Assembly: GCF_025567095.1 (NCBI RefSeq)
Contig: NZ_JAOQJH010000001.1
Origin: Anthropogastromicrobium aceti
GTDB lineage: Bacteria; Bacillota; Clostridia; Lachnospirales; Lachnospiraceae
Length of the DNA stretch: 64,000 bases
Strand: one strand, 5' to 3'
Shown: piece after piece, positions 52,156 through 61,243 of the stretch
Numbering within the stretch: the stretch's first letter is position 1
Layout: the number at the start of each line of letters is the position of its first letter
Notes under the pieces: generated by a model
The model's database searches: none
Seen by the model: the letters and a program-made list of their open reading frames with translations, nothing else
What the model was told of the DNA's origin: nothing
Position numbers and translations under genes: made by a program

Positions 52156-54057
52156 ATGAAACAATTATCAGGACTTGATGTCACACTACAGGATCAATTA
52201 TTACTTAACAAAGAGCAGCAAAATATGGACTATCTAATGGAGCTAGAAAGCGATGCTCTGCTGCAAAATTTTACGCAAGAGGCTGGCCGTTATCAAAATT
52301 TTGGAAGCAAAAAAATAAAGCATGGCGGCTGGGAAGATCCCTCCTGTCAGCTGCGTGGTCACTTTCTTGGTCACTGGCTGAGCGCAGCTGCCATTCACTA
52401 TGATGAAACCGGCAATCAGGCTCTGCTTGGCAAAGCAAATGAAATTGTTCATGAACTTCGTCTTTGTCAGCTTGACAATGGCGGCGAATGGGCTGCCTCT
52501 ATTCCAGAAAAATATTTTCACTGGATTGCTATCAAAAAGCAAGTTTGGGCTCCTCACTATAACGTACACAAAACCTTTATGGGACTTCTTGACATGTATC
52601 TATATGCAAAAAATGAGGAAGCCCTCACCATTGCAATTGATTTCTCCAAATGGTTCCTTCGCTACACAGACAATCGTACAAGAGAACAGCTCGATGACAT
52701 TCTTGATTTTGAAACTGGTGGAATGCTTGAAATATGGGCTCAGCTTTATGATATTACAAAAGACAGCATGTATCTAACCTTAATTGAGCGTTATGACCGT
52801 CATCGCCTATTTGATCCTCTTTTAGCTGGAGAAGACGTACTAACAAATATGCATGCCAATACAACTATTCCAGAAATCATCGGCTGTGCCGCCGTTTATG
52901 AAGCAACTAAAATTACACGTTATCGTGATATTGTGCTTGCTTACTGGAAATGTGCTGTTACAGATCGTGGCTATTTCGTTACCGGCGGTCAGACAAATGG
53001 TGAGATTTGGACACCAAAACATCGCCAGGCCTCACGCCTTGGAGAACGAAATCAAGAGCACTGCAGTGTATACAATATGATTCGTCTTGCCAACATTCTT
53101 TTTACCTGGACTGGCGATGTTTCCTATCTGGATTATATTGAAAAAAATCTGTACAATGGCATCCTTGCGCAAGCCTATTGGAAGGAGGATCTTCCAAATG
53201 GTCAGATATCTTCTTATCCATCAGAAGGTCTTCTTACATATTTTCTTCCAATGCGCGCTGGATCACGCAAGGGATGGGCTTCCAAAACACAGGATTTCTT
53301 CTGCTGTCATGGCTCTGTCGTACAGGCAAATGCTGCCCATAACCAATATCTGTACTATCAGGATGGTGCAAATTTATATGCTGCTCAATATTTCGACTCC
53401 ACTGCACGCTTTTCAATTGGCAACACAAATGTTACTTTAATTCAAAAGCAAGATAGCTTAAGCGGAAGCTTCCACATTTCAAGTACAAGCTCTGCTGAAC
53501 AAGCAATTCATGAAAACACACAGCGTTATCCAATTCAGCCAGACTGTATGGCAATTTGCATGCGCATTGAAATGGATTCCCCTTGCGCTGATTTTTCATT
53601 AAAACTTCGCATTCCAGATTGGGCATGTGCACGCATCGATTCCTACGCCGGAAATCCAGCCGTATTTCAGGATGTCTGCTTTGAACTTAACGGCAAACAG
53701 ATGCCTGTTGATGCAAAAGACGGATTTCTTACCATTCAACGCAACTGGCAAAATGGTGATGAACTTCGCCTTATTCTTCCTCTTTGCATCACTGCAGTCG
53801 CTGCAGACGATGATCCAGATCTTGTTGCATTTCGTTTTGGACCAATCGCACTTGCCGGCCTTTGCAGTGAAGAGCGCTCGCTTCACACACACGGTCATGA
53901 GCTTCAAACACTTTTGCTTCATGATAATGAACGTGAATGGGGAAACTGGAAACGCACATTCCGCACACGCTATCAGGAAACAGGTATTCGTTTCATCCCT
54001 ATCTACGACATTGGATATGAACCTTATCAAGTCTATTTTCCGGTAATTCGCGATTAA
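52156..54057 (+). CDS. GH127 family glycoside hydrolase (beta-L-arabinofuranosidase type)
   Basis: 633 residues, cytoplasmic (no signal peptide). The N-terminal (alpha/alpha)6 barrel has QLRGHFLGHWLSAAAIHY and VWAPHYNVHKTFMGLLDMY. The catalytic zinc site of GH127 is visible as the Glu and Cys of NQEHCSVYNM and the double Cys of DFFCCHGS, which includes the thiol nucleophile. The C-terminal beta-sandwiches follow. Family members remove beta-L-arabinofuranose from plant glycans or hydroxyproline-linked sugars. It is divergent from an AraC regulator and ends at a terminator. Confidence 0.93.
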   Translation: MKQLSGLDVTLQDQLLLNKEQQNMDYLMELESDALLQNFTQEAGRYQNFGSKKIKHGGWEDPSCQLRGHFLGHWLSAAAIHYDETGNQALLGKANEIVHELRLCQLDNGGEWAASIPEKYFHWIAIKKQVWAPHYNVHKTFMGLLDMYLYAKNEEALTIAIDFSKWFLRYTDNRTREQLDDILDFETGGMLEIWAQLYDITKDSMYLTLIERYDRHRLFDPLLAGEDVLTNMHANTTIPEIIGCAAVYEATKITRYRDIVLAYWKCAVTDRGYFVTGGQTNGEIWTPKHRQASRLGERNQEHCSVYNMIRLANILFTWTGDVSYLDYIEKNLYNGILAQAYWKEDLPNGQISSYPSEGLLTYFLPMRAGSRKGWASKTQDFFCCHGSVVQANAAHNQYLYYQDGANLYAAQYFDSTARFSIGNTNVTLIQKQDSLSGSFHISSTSSAEQAIHENTQRYPIQPDCMAICMRIEMDSPCADFSLKLRIPDWACARIDSYAGNPAVFQDVCFELNGKQMPVDAKDGFLTIQRNWQNGDELRLILPLCITAVAADDDPDLVAFRFGPIALAGLCSEERSLHTHGHELQTLLLHDNEREWGNWKRTFRTRYQETGIRFIPIYDIGYEPYQVYFPVIRD

Positions 54058-54063
54058 TAGAAC

Positions 54064-54101
54064 CAAAAAAACCTGCTAGCAAAAAACTAGCAGGCTTTTT
54101 T
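54064..54101. terminator. Bidirectional terminator after GH127
   Basis: AAAAAACCTGCTAG / CTAGCAGGCTTTTTT with an AAAAA loop, between the converging GH127 and DUF218 genes. Confidence 0.9.
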
Positions 54102-54104
54102 ATT

Positions 54105-54692
54105 TTATACGAGAAGTGAAAACTGATATAAGATTCTGGAAAGTTCTGCATTTACTGCATCAATTCCATCCTTCGTTGTATACCAGTTTTCTTTTGTAAT
54201 ATTTCCAATCACCGATGGACTGACAAATATTTTCGCTTCTGGAAAAGATTTTTGATAATACATAAGACTTCTTCTTGCATGTACATTGCGGCAGCACAAA
54301 ATAGCCTTTTGTATCACTAGTTTATTTTGATCTGTGACAATTCTTGAGTTTTTGGCATTCTCCCATGTGAAGGTTGCCTGATCCTCTTTTAAAATTGCTG
54401 ATTCATCCACGCCATTTTGAACAAGAACATCTTTTAAAAATTCCCATTCTGTCTTGTACTCCTTGTTATAGCGATCTGCCCGGTCCAAAACACCTGCAAA
54501 GTGTCCGACTAGTGTACTGTATTTTCCGCTTGGCAAAATATATGGTGCATAACCTTGTCTGTATAATGCTGCCGCACGCTCAGCATTTTGCGGATATGCA
54601 TTTCCTGGAATCAATATTATATCAGCCTTTTGCAGCATATCTTCTGCAAAAATGTATTTTGTAATTTCTTCTCTAAAGGATAAAAAATCCAT
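54105..54692 (-). CDS. YdcF/DUF218 family protein
   Basis: 195 residues with the DUF218 Rossmann-like core: ADIILIPGNAYPQNAERAAALYRQG, then ILPSGKYST, the conserved ESAILKEDQATFTWENAKNS (ExxSxNTxEN-like) and CCRNVHARRSLMYYQKSFP. Members include SanA and ElyC; the ligand is unclear. No membrane helix is visible, so it is probably cytoplasmic. AAGAGGAAGC precedes the start. It lies 19 bases after the antiporter gene. Confidence 0.85.
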   Translation of the reverse strand: MDFLSFREEITKYIFAEDMLQKADIILIPGNAYPQNAERAAALYRQGYAPYILPSGKYSTLVGHFAGVLDRADRYNKEYKTEWEFLKDVLVQNGVDESAILKEDQATFTWENAKNSRIVTDQNKLVIQKAILCCRNVHARRSLMYYQKSFPEAKIFVSPSVIGNITKENWYTTKDGIDAVNAELSRILYQFSLLV

Positions 54693-54711
54693 TATGCTTC
54701 CTCTTTCTTAA

Positions 54712-56040
54712 TTACCTTATTTTTCTGTAACGACGTCTGCGTCCCTTTACACCAACAATAGCAATCAGAGAACTGATCAAAAGAAACATTGGATAGTACA
54801 GTCTTGGCATAACCTGAAAAGCAGAAATCTGACTGCCTAGCTCATTGACTGCTGAAATAGCAACAAGCATCTGTGCACCATATGGTATTACACCCTGAAA
54901 AATGCAGGAAAACGTATCCAAAATGGAAGCTGCCTTTCTTGGTGTAATTCCATATTCAACTGCCATTTCCTTTGCAATTGGATTAGCCATTACAATTGCA
55001 ACTGTATTATTGGCCGTTGCAATATCCATAGCACCAACTAAAAGTCCCATTCCAAGCTGACCGCCTCTTCTTCCTCTAAATGCCTTTCTAATAATTCCTA
55101 AAAGTGCCTCGAATCCGCCATATTCTCTTATCAGCGCACACATTGCCGCCACCAGAATCGCAACCATACATGTTTCAAACATTCCAGAAACACCATTTCC
55201 CATACGTATGAGCATTTCCACAGGCTCCACATAGCCGCCAATCAGCATAATCAATGCACCCGATCCAATTCCAATAAGCAAAACTAAAAATACATTAATT
55301 CCAACCACACCGCCTATCAATACAAGCACATATGGTATAACCTGAATTAAATTATATGGCTGGCTCACATGTCCCTTGATTGTTGTCTGGAATGACAAAA
55401 TTAAAATCACAATCAGCGTTGCTGCTGCCGCTGGCATTGCAATTCCAAAATTTTCTCTAAATTTATCCTTCATCTTACATCCCTGACCATTGCACGCAGC
55501 AATCGTTGTGTCTGAAATAAAGGACAAATTGTCGCCAAACATGGCTCCTCCCATAACAGATCCAACACAAAACGGCAAATCAAAACCTGATGCCTTAGAG
55601 ACAGCAGCTGCAATTGGAACAAGAAGCGTAATTGTACCTACTGATGTTCCCATGGCAACTGATACAAAACAAGCTACTACAAATAAAACAGCTACTGAAA
55701 AGCGCGCCGGAATCAATGACAGCATACAATAGGCAACACTTTCTGCACTGCTTCTTCCTACAATTCCTACGAAAGATCCTGCTGATAAGAAAATCAAAAG
55801 CATCGTAATGATATTCTTATCGCCAACTCCCTGCGCCATTACTTCAAGCTTCTGATCAAAGTGTAGCTTCGGATTTTGCAGACAGGCCGTAAGAATTGCC
55901 GCCAAAAATGCTACCACAATTGGTACATTATAAAATCCCATTGGAATTTCCATCACATATTCAAATAAAATTCCTAGTCCAAGATATAAAACCAAAAACA
56001 CCCCTATAGGGAGCAGCGCAATATAATTTAATTTCTTCAT
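54712..56040 (-). CDS. NhaC-family Na+/H+ antiporter
   Basis: 442 residues with about eleven membrane helices. NhaC-family features: AMGTSVGTITLLVPIA, GGAMFGDNLSFISDTTIAAC and GAMDIATANNTVAIVMANPIA. Related proteins exchange Na+ or organic ions for H+, or malate for lactate; specificity is unknown. It ends in a basic RRRRYRK tail. TAGAGGAA precedes the ATG. It lies 53 bases after the MATE gene on the same strand. Confidence 0.9.
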   Translation of the reverse strand: MKKLNYIALLPIGVFLVLYLGLGILFEYVMEIPMGFYNVPIVVAFLAAILTACLQNPKLHFDQKLEVMAQGVGDKNIITMLLIFLSAGSFVGIVGRSSAESVAYCMLSLIPARFSVAVLFVVACFVSVAMGTSVGTITLLVPIAAAVSKASGFDLPFCVGSVMGGAMFGDNLSFISDTTIAACNGQGCKMKDKFRENFGIAMPAAAATLIVILILSFQTTIKGHVSQPYNLIQVIPYVLVLIGGVVGINVFLVLLIGIGSGALIMLIGGYVEPVEMLIRMGNGVSGMFETCMVAILVAAMCALIREYGGFEALLGIIRKAFRGRRGGQLGMGLLVGAMDIATANNTVAIVMANPIAKEMAVEYGITPRKAASILDTFSCIFQGVIPYGAQMLVAISAVNELGSQISAFQVMPRLYYPMFLLISSLIAIVGVKGRRRRYRKIR

Positions 56041-56093
56041 TTTTATTATTCCTCTATTTTTATTCTAAAATCACCAGTTCTTTTGCTGTCATT

Positions 56094-57458
56094 TTACAGA
56101 TTTCTCTTAGTGTCGTCACTTTTAGTCAAGCGATGACGCAGTGCCCAGATACAGCTTGGAATCAATACAAGATCTGCACCTGTCCATGCAAGAACCTCTG
56201 CATAGAAAATGCCCTCTGCCCCAAGCCATAATGGAAGAATAAGCACACACCCAGTTCTCATTGCAAACTCTGCTACACCAGACAGCATAGGACTTACTGT
56301 ATCACCTAATCCCTGCAGAGTAGAACGAAATACATACAAAACATAAAGAATTGGCAGGCATACGCTCATAATAGAAAGATAATGATATGCAATCGCAAGT
56401 GTCTGTGAAATTTCTTCTTCTGTGCCTGAAATAAACAACGAAAGCAATGGTTTTCCCAAAAGAATCAAAATGGCGCCTAACACTGTCGAGGTAATAAGTG
56501 CAATAATTACACCAGCCTTTAAACCTTCACGAATGCGTTTAGGCTGATTTGCACCAAGATTTTGTCCTGTGTAAGTAACCATGGCAAAACCATATGAGGT
56601 GGCCGCTATTTCTAATACTCCATACAGCTTATTCGTTGCCGTAAATCCTGCAATAAAAATAACACCAAACGAATTAATCAAACGCTGTACAATCATGGAT
56701 CCAATGGCAATAATAAAATTTTGGAAAGCCATCGGAAAACCAAGAAGCATAAGCTGGCCTAACAATTCAACTTCCAAGCGCAAATCTTTCCTGCGTGGAT
56801 GTAAGAGCGTAAGCTTTCTTATTGTAAAGAAACAATATACTACTGAAATAAACTGAGCAATAAGTGTCGCTTCCGCTGCACCTGCAATGCCCCATCCAAA
56901 CACACATACAAAAAGCAAATCTAATACAATATTGCTGGCTGCAGCAATGGCTGTTGCAATAAGAGGTGTCTTACTGTCTCCAATTGCGCGCAGCATAGAT
57001 GCCAATAAATTATATGCAACAACAATGGGAATACCAGAAAATAAAATACGAAGATATAAAATCGTATCTGGCTTAATATCCTCTGGGGTTTGTAAAATAG
57101 CAAGTACTGGACGAACAGCTGCCTGAAATACTATAGTAAGCAAAACTGCAAGCAAGGCTGACAGCACAATACTGTGTCCAACTGCCTGATGAAGCCCATC
57201 TTCATCTTTCGCTCCAAACTGCTGTGCCATGCGAATGGAAAATCCCTGTGTCAATCCCTGTATACTTCCAAGGCTCATCCAGCCTAGAGACTCTGCAGCG
57301 CCAAGTGCTGCCAATGCAGAAACACCAAGCGTCTGACCTACAATCATTGTATCAACTACTGTATAAAGCTGCTGAAAAACGTTGCCAAACATCAAAGGAA
57401 GAGAAAACAAAAACAGCAGTTTCATTGGTTTTCCCTTGGTCATATCTGTAGCATTCAT
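56094..57458 (-). CDS. MATE family efflux transporter
   Basis: 454 residues, 12 predicted helices. The family opening is LPLMFGNVFQQLYTVVDTMIVGQTLG, the second half FPMAFQNFIIAIGSMIVQRLIN, and the C-terminal region has ALRHRLTKSD. It is a different MATE branch from the one at 29621. The start ATG has only a weak AGG site. It is between the DUF4091 gene and the antiporter, so it may export a by-product of the sugar module, which is inference. Confidence 0.92.
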   Translation of the reverse strand: MNATDMTKGKPMKLLFLFSLPLMFGNVFQQLYTVVDTMIVGQTLGVSALAALGAAESLGWMSLGSIQGLTQGFSIRMAQQFGAKDEDGLHQAVGHSIVLSALLAVLLTIVFQAAVRPVLAILQTPEDIKPDTILYLRILFSGIPIVVAYNLLASMLRAIGDSKTPLIATAIAAASNIVLDLLFVCVFGWGIAGAAEATLIAQFISVVYCFFTIRKLTLLHPRRKDLRLEVELLGQLMLLGFPMAFQNFIIAIGSMIVQRLINSFGVIFIAGFTATNKLYGVLEIAATSYGFAMVTYTGQNLGANQPKRIREGLKAGVIIALITSTVLGAILILLGKPLLSLFISGTEEEISQTLAIAYHYLSIMSVCLPILYVLYVFRSTLQGLGDTVSPMLSGVAEFAMRTGCVLILPLWLGAEGIFYAEVLAWTGADLVLIPSCIWALRHRLTKSDDTKRNL

Positions 57459-57515
57459 TGTTCAAAACCTAAAATATATCATATTCCTTTCTTTTTCATT
57501 ACGTGCACTTTAAAA

Positions 57516-59213
57516 TTAATATTTTTGTTCTTCCTGTATGAAGATCTCTGCCATACGCTCACGAAGCTGCAAAATATAATCTGCCAAATGAGGATAATGC
57601 TCAAAATCAAACGGTTCCTCAGCATTTTCCATGATCAGTGCAACAACACGTTCTCTGCCAACCACCGATTCTAATGTAGTAAGTGCATTTAAATCATCAA
57701 GAGCCTCTCGCTGCACCTGTGCACGAATAGATGACATCGGTTTTTCATCTGGACCTGGATAAACCAAAAATGCATCACCAGATGGAAACGCATAACTTGC
57801 ATGTGTGTTAAAAAATGGATCAATATGAGAAATCGAATACTGCGAATTATAGAAATTAAAGCCCCAGTGTAAAAATCCCTTAATTCCATGAAGATACATC
57901 AATACTCCCATAATACGATTTCGCCAGCTTGGCATTGCAAAAAAGCGATTCGGTACTGTAACAGACTGCCCACAGCAATAATACACCCATGGTTGCGGCA
58001 CCTTATTCTTTAAAAAGACACTTATATGATTGCTTGACACAATCGGATGCTGAACAATTCCTTTTTCATAGAAAGAATACTCGCTAAGTGCATCAACTAC
58101 CTGCCATCCCTTCAGGCTTTCCTTTACACTCTCTCGTGCCGCCTTATAGCTTTCCAGGCAATCCATTCCTGGTTCATCTGAGATATGGAAAAAAACATGA
58201 TCTCTATCATATCCAAACTCAATCAATTTACTTTGAAGCTCTGGTAAAAACTGCTTTAAGAAACTCTGATACGATGAATCTAGTGCTGGTGTATGCCATC
58301 CGAACTTTTTTATGTTCTTTCCATCTACTGTTACAACAATCTTTGGTGCTGCTTTCGCACCCCACTGTGTAAACAAATGCGGTATTTCAAGATACTTTAT
58401 TCCATTTCTTAGGCAAAGATCACACCAACGTTTTAATCTTGACCAATCAAACTTGTAAGATCCATCTGCATCCTGCACAATATCTATAAGCTGCACTGTT
58501 GTACGCTCCCCACCTACTGCAGTATCAAGAGGCGGTGTAAAAATAGGTGTCAGCAGCATATTGATTCCAAGCTCTTTTCCTGCAAGCGCAATCTGTGCTT
58601 CCATTATCTCCCAATGCTTTTCTGAAAATACAGGAATATGATAATAATCCGCCAGACAGTCTGCATGAAACCATTCAGTGTGAATAAGTGTCTGTTCTGA
58701 AAGCACTTTGTCCAACACATTTAAATTCACTGTCAATATCTGATAAGGTTCTTTTTCATCCTTTCCATATATTAAAATATCAACCTGATATGTACCAGGT
58801 ACAATTGCAGATGTATCTAAAAAATCAATCCATAGTGAACGTGTCTGTCCAGGAATCAAACGAACAAAATTTGTTTCGCGCGGACATAAAAGATCAGGAA
58901 ATAATCCTGGCTGACTCTTTAAATACCACTCGTCCGTCTGCTCATAACATGGAAAAGCGCTAGGTACAAGCTCCACATCGCGCACACGCACAGGTGACGG
59001 GCTGCCCTTTATCTCATAAGTAAAGCCTTCTGCAAAACGTTTCCTATCGCCATCGTAATTACTGCTGCTTCCATATACAAGCAAAAATGCCGGAAGCTCT
59101 CCTTTAAAAATTGAAATTGTGTGCTGATCATTTTTCTTCACGCATTCCGTATCTGGAAATATTTTTTCCAAACTGCTTGCCAAGTAAAAATATGCCTCTT
59201 TATTCCCTGTCAT
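57516..59213 (-). CDS. DUF4091 domain protein, probable glycoside hydrolase
   Basis: 565 residues from the ATG at 59213 (GGGAG 9 bases upstream); an in-frame TTG at 59246 overlaps the upstream gene stop. An N-terminal beta-domain (about 60-190) is followed by a TIM-barrel-like region with TPIFTPPLDTAVGG, YLEIPHLFTQWGAKAAP and VFFHISDEPGMDCLESY, the last holding a likely acidic pair, and the C-terminal DUF4091 with GVLMYLHGIKGFLHWGFNFYN and FPSGDAFLVYPG. Members are predicted carbohydrate enzymes of unknown specificity. It follows the UlaG-like gene by 29 bases. Confidence 0.88.
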   Translation of the reverse strand: MTGNKEAYFYLASSLEKIFPDTECVKKNDQHTISIFKGELPAFLLVYGSSSNYDGDRKRFAEGFTYEIKGSPSPVRVRDVELVPSAFPCYEQTDEWYLKSQPGLFPDLLCPRETNFVRLIPGQTRSLWIDFLDTSAIVPGTYQVDILIYGKDEKEPYQILTVNLNVLDKVLSEQTLIHTEWFHADCLADYYHIPVFSEKHWEIMEAQIALAGKELGINMLLTPIFTPPLDTAVGGERTTVQLIDIVQDADGSYKFDWSRLKRWCDLCLRNGIKYLEIPHLFTQWGAKAAPKIVVTVDGKNIKKFGWHTPALDSSYQSFLKQFLPELQSKLIEFGYDRDHVFFHISDEPGMDCLESYKAARESVKESLKGWQVVDALSEYSFYEKGIVQHPIVSSNHISVFLKNKVPQPWVYYCCGQSVTVPNRFFAMPSWRNRIMGVLMYLHGIKGFLHWGFNFYNSQYSISHIDPFFNTHASYAFPSGDAFLVYPGPDEKPMSSIRAQVQREALDDLNALTTLESVVGRERVVALIMENAEEPFDFEHYPHLADYILQLRERMAEIFIQEEQKY

Positions 59214-59242
59214 TATCTTCTTCTCCCAATTATCACTGTGTA

Positions 59243-60094
59243 TCAATATGTATACAAATATGGCTCACCATTTCTTAAAATGTGCCATGCGCGATTTGGC
59301 TGCGTATGCTCCATATAATAAGCAAACAATAAAGGATTTTCTTCATTGCCGCACATCATATCATAATGCGTTGGAATAACAGTTGTACAATCAATCTCTT
59401 TTGCAAAAAGAGCCGCCTCCTGAGGTGTCATATTACCAATAATATCACGTGACTCTCTAACCCAATCTCTGCCATTGATTGGCAAAAAAGCAAGATGAAT
59501 AGGGCCAGCCTTGCAAACATCTGTAACAAGACGGTCTGTTGCAACTGCATCTCCGCAATGAAGAATCGTAATATCTCCCATATAAAAAACATAGCCAAGT
59601 GCTTTTTCATTACCATTTGCATCAGCACGATACACATCATGTGGAACTGCTACCGCAGTCACTGAAATATTTTGAAACAATTCCAGCTGCTGTCCTTGCC
59701 GGATTCCCGTCACACGATCAGCAAATGATGCAATACATTCTTGAATTTCATCTAAAATCCCTGTCGGAACAAAAAACTTTACATTTGGATGAGAAGCCGC
59801 TAGTTTGCATATAGTGTCTGGCTGAAAATGATCCAGATGATTATGTGTACAAAATACAGCATCCACAGAAAAATTGGCATCTGCTGAAAATGGTGGTTCA
59901 AAATGTGTGCGACAAACACCATCTGTTCCATAAATTGGCTCCAAAACTGGATCAATCAAAATAATTTTTCCATTATATTTCAGAAAAACACCGCATTGTC
60001 CAATTCTCCAGACTGCAACAGAATGACTTGTAGTCTCCTGCTCGCTCAGGGAATGAATAAGCGCATTTCCCCTATAAAACCAATTTTGATTCAT
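59243..60094 (-). CDS. MBL-fold metallo-hydrolase, UlaG-like
   Basis: 283 residues from the ATG at 60094, placed by GGGAGGG 8 bases upstream. The metallo-beta-lactamase motif HNHLDHFQPDT is present, with later His ligands in AVPHDVY and PTHYDMMCGN and Asp in LHCGDAVATD. Overall resemblance is to L-ascorbate-6-phosphate lactonase (UlaG). With the DUF4091 and GH127 genes this suggests a sugar-lactone or phosphate-ester step, which is inference. It is preceded by a structured leader and promoter (60095-60248). Confidence 0.88.
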   Translation of the reverse strand: MNQNWFYRGNALIHSLSEQETTSHSVAVWRIGQCGVFLKYNGKIILIDPVLEPIYGTDGVCRTHFEPPFSADANFSVDAVFCTHNHLDHFQPDTICKLAASHPNVKFFVPTGILDEIQECIASFADRVTGIRQGQQLELFQNISVTAVAVPHDVYRADANGNEKALGYVFYMGDITILHCGDAVATDRLVTDVCKAGPIHLAFLPINGRDWVRESRDIIGNMTPQEAALFAKEIDCTTVIPTHYDMMCGNEENPLLFAYYMEHTQPNRAWHILRNGEPYLYTY

Positions 60095-60248
60095 ATAAAA
60101 ACCCTCCCAATATATTTTCAATCAAATTATAAAAAGCACCCGCATAAACTGCCGCAGCAGCTGCGAGTGCTAATACACCTGCTATACGTTTTCCAGTTTT
60201 TCTTATTTGTACTGGAAATAGTATAGCACTAATTATATCTATTGTCAT
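60072..60248 (-). CDS. Possible 58-residue hydrophobic peptide
   Basis: ATG at 60248 opens a frame with basic QIRKTGKRIAG followed by an Ala/Leu-rich hydrophobic stretch and an end that overlaps the UlaG-like gene. The ribosome site is weak (AGGATG), and the same bases form a promoter and a terminator-like hairpin, so the non-coding reading is at least as likely. Confidence 0.25.
   Translation of the reverse strand: MTIDIISAILFPVQIRKTGKRIAGVLALAAAAAVYAGAFYNLIENILGGFLYESKLVL
60135..60171 (-). terminator. Terminator-like hairpin in the leader of the UlaG-like gene
   Basis: Minus strand AGCACTCGC pairs with GCGGGTGCT over a 19-base loop and is followed by TTTTT. It lies between the promoter at 60220-60248 and the start at 60094, so it could be an attenuator. 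Confidence 0.5.
60220..60248 (-). promoter_or_regulatory. Promoter of the UlaG-like/DUF4091 operon
   Basis: Minus strand -35 ATGACA (60243-60248), 17-base spacer, -10 TATACT (60220-60225). The transcript would carry a leader of about 120 bases. Confidence 0.6.
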
Positions 60249-60350
60249 CCTATTTTCTATATACTAGTTTCTATTGTGATATTTTACATTCTATTTGCAC
60301 AATACTTTCACGACTAATACAGCAAGCGTTACTAAAACTTTTTTCATTTT

Positions 60351-60728
60351 TTACTTCTTAATCTTAATCAGTCTTGCATTTAAACTTTCGATAAAGCCAT
60401 CCTGGATTCCTGAAATCATATTTGTCATCGCTTCTGGATTCATCGTTTTCAACATATCCCACATGCAAATGCCAGGCTTAATATCAAAATTAGTTGCCAG
60501 CTTGAGTGCTTTTGACGTAATTTCCAAAGCTTCTTCATTTTTAGAAATTTCTTCCATATTATCGCGTACACTATAAAAGCCCTCTGGAAATTCCATTGGT
60601 GCCTTCAAATCAAGACTTCCCATCTGCTTAAACCAATTGGCAACGCCCTCCTGACGCTCATTAAACTCTGGAAGTGTATAGCTGTCTGGTTCTTTTTCAA
60701 CCTTTTCCAGCGTAATGCTATCCTTCAC
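60351..60728 (-). pseudogene. Probable C-terminal remnant of a larger protein
   Basis: 125 residues from a GTG with no good ribosome site. An in-frame stop lies three codons upstream, while the sequence between still reads like protein (DDKVKDSITLEK). It contains VANWFKQMGSLDLKAPMEFPEGFYSV and a helical end, GICMWDMLKTMNPEAMTNMISGI. I do not recognise the parent family; the tail of a sugar-active enzyme is possible from context. The upstream sequence turns into the repeat element at 60768, suggesting truncation there. It could still be a small intact gene. Confidence 0.5.
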
Positions 60729-60767
60729 CTTATCATCTCATATATTTCCCCTAAAAATTTCGCTCAC

Positions 60768-60797
60768 TCTGACTTAACCCAGCGGCAAGCCACTGGG
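60768..60797 (+). repeat. Hairpin repeat, copy B
   Basis: Thirty bases identical to 30981-31010, including the CCCAGCGGCAAGCCACTGGG hairpin, but followed by GTTCC and not by the TTTTCGCC end. Confidence 0.8.
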
Positions 60798-61157
60798 GTT
60801 CCATTGGCGGAGTTCTAGTGCCTGCGTACATCGCAAGGACTTTGGCAGACACATCTGTTCCGGAGCAACAAAACTCGCGAATAAGCAGTCCTACGACCAC
60901 ATTTGTGTCGATTCGATGGAACTGAATCTTCACATTCGCGTTCTCTGGGCCACAAGATCTCCCAGATGGATACTAAGTCAAATACCCGGGACTATGAAAT
61001 TAAACGGTACGAATACCGGAGTTCAAAGGATGTGATTTTTCCCGATTTAATAGCATAAATTTTTTAATTAAATGTGCCTTTTATGCTGTTAGCTCTGTAA
61101 TGTATATTCAGAAGATATCGACATTAAAGATTTAGAAAAATATTTCTTGGCTTCATC
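60798..61157. other. Intergenic stretch without a recognisable gene
   Basis: Between repeat copies B and C. The first 170 bases are relatively GC-rich with many CG dinucleotides (for example GCGGAGTTCTAGTGCC); the rest is AT-rich. A 60-codon minus frame (60751-60933) has no ribosome site. It may be a degraded insertion bounded by the repeat copies. Confidence 0.5.
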
Positions 61158-61199
61158 CCAAGGGCAAGCCCCTGGGTTTTCGCCTAAAAATTTTATAAC
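61158..61199 (+). repeat. Hairpin repeat, copy C
   Basis: CCCAAGGGCAAGCCCCTGGG, a variant of the copy A hairpin, followed by 23 further bases identical to copy A (28-base identity 61172-61199 versus 31006-31033). Confidence 0.8.
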
Positions 61200-61243
61200 C
61201 TGTTATAGGATTTTTCTATAATTGTACACAGATAACCTTTTCT

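Noticed and set aside
53599..54066. 155-codon minus-strand frame opposite GH127
   Set aside because: Antisense shadow of a gene whose family motifs are clear on the plus strand.
60291..60347. 18-residue hydrophobic peptide frame after the gene remnant
   Set aside because: Too short and in a degraded region; no evidence beyond an AAGAAG sequence upstream.
60751..60933. 60-codon minus-strand frame in the repeat region
   Set aside because: Includes the repeat hairpin, lacks a ribosome site, and looks like chance reading of a repeat.
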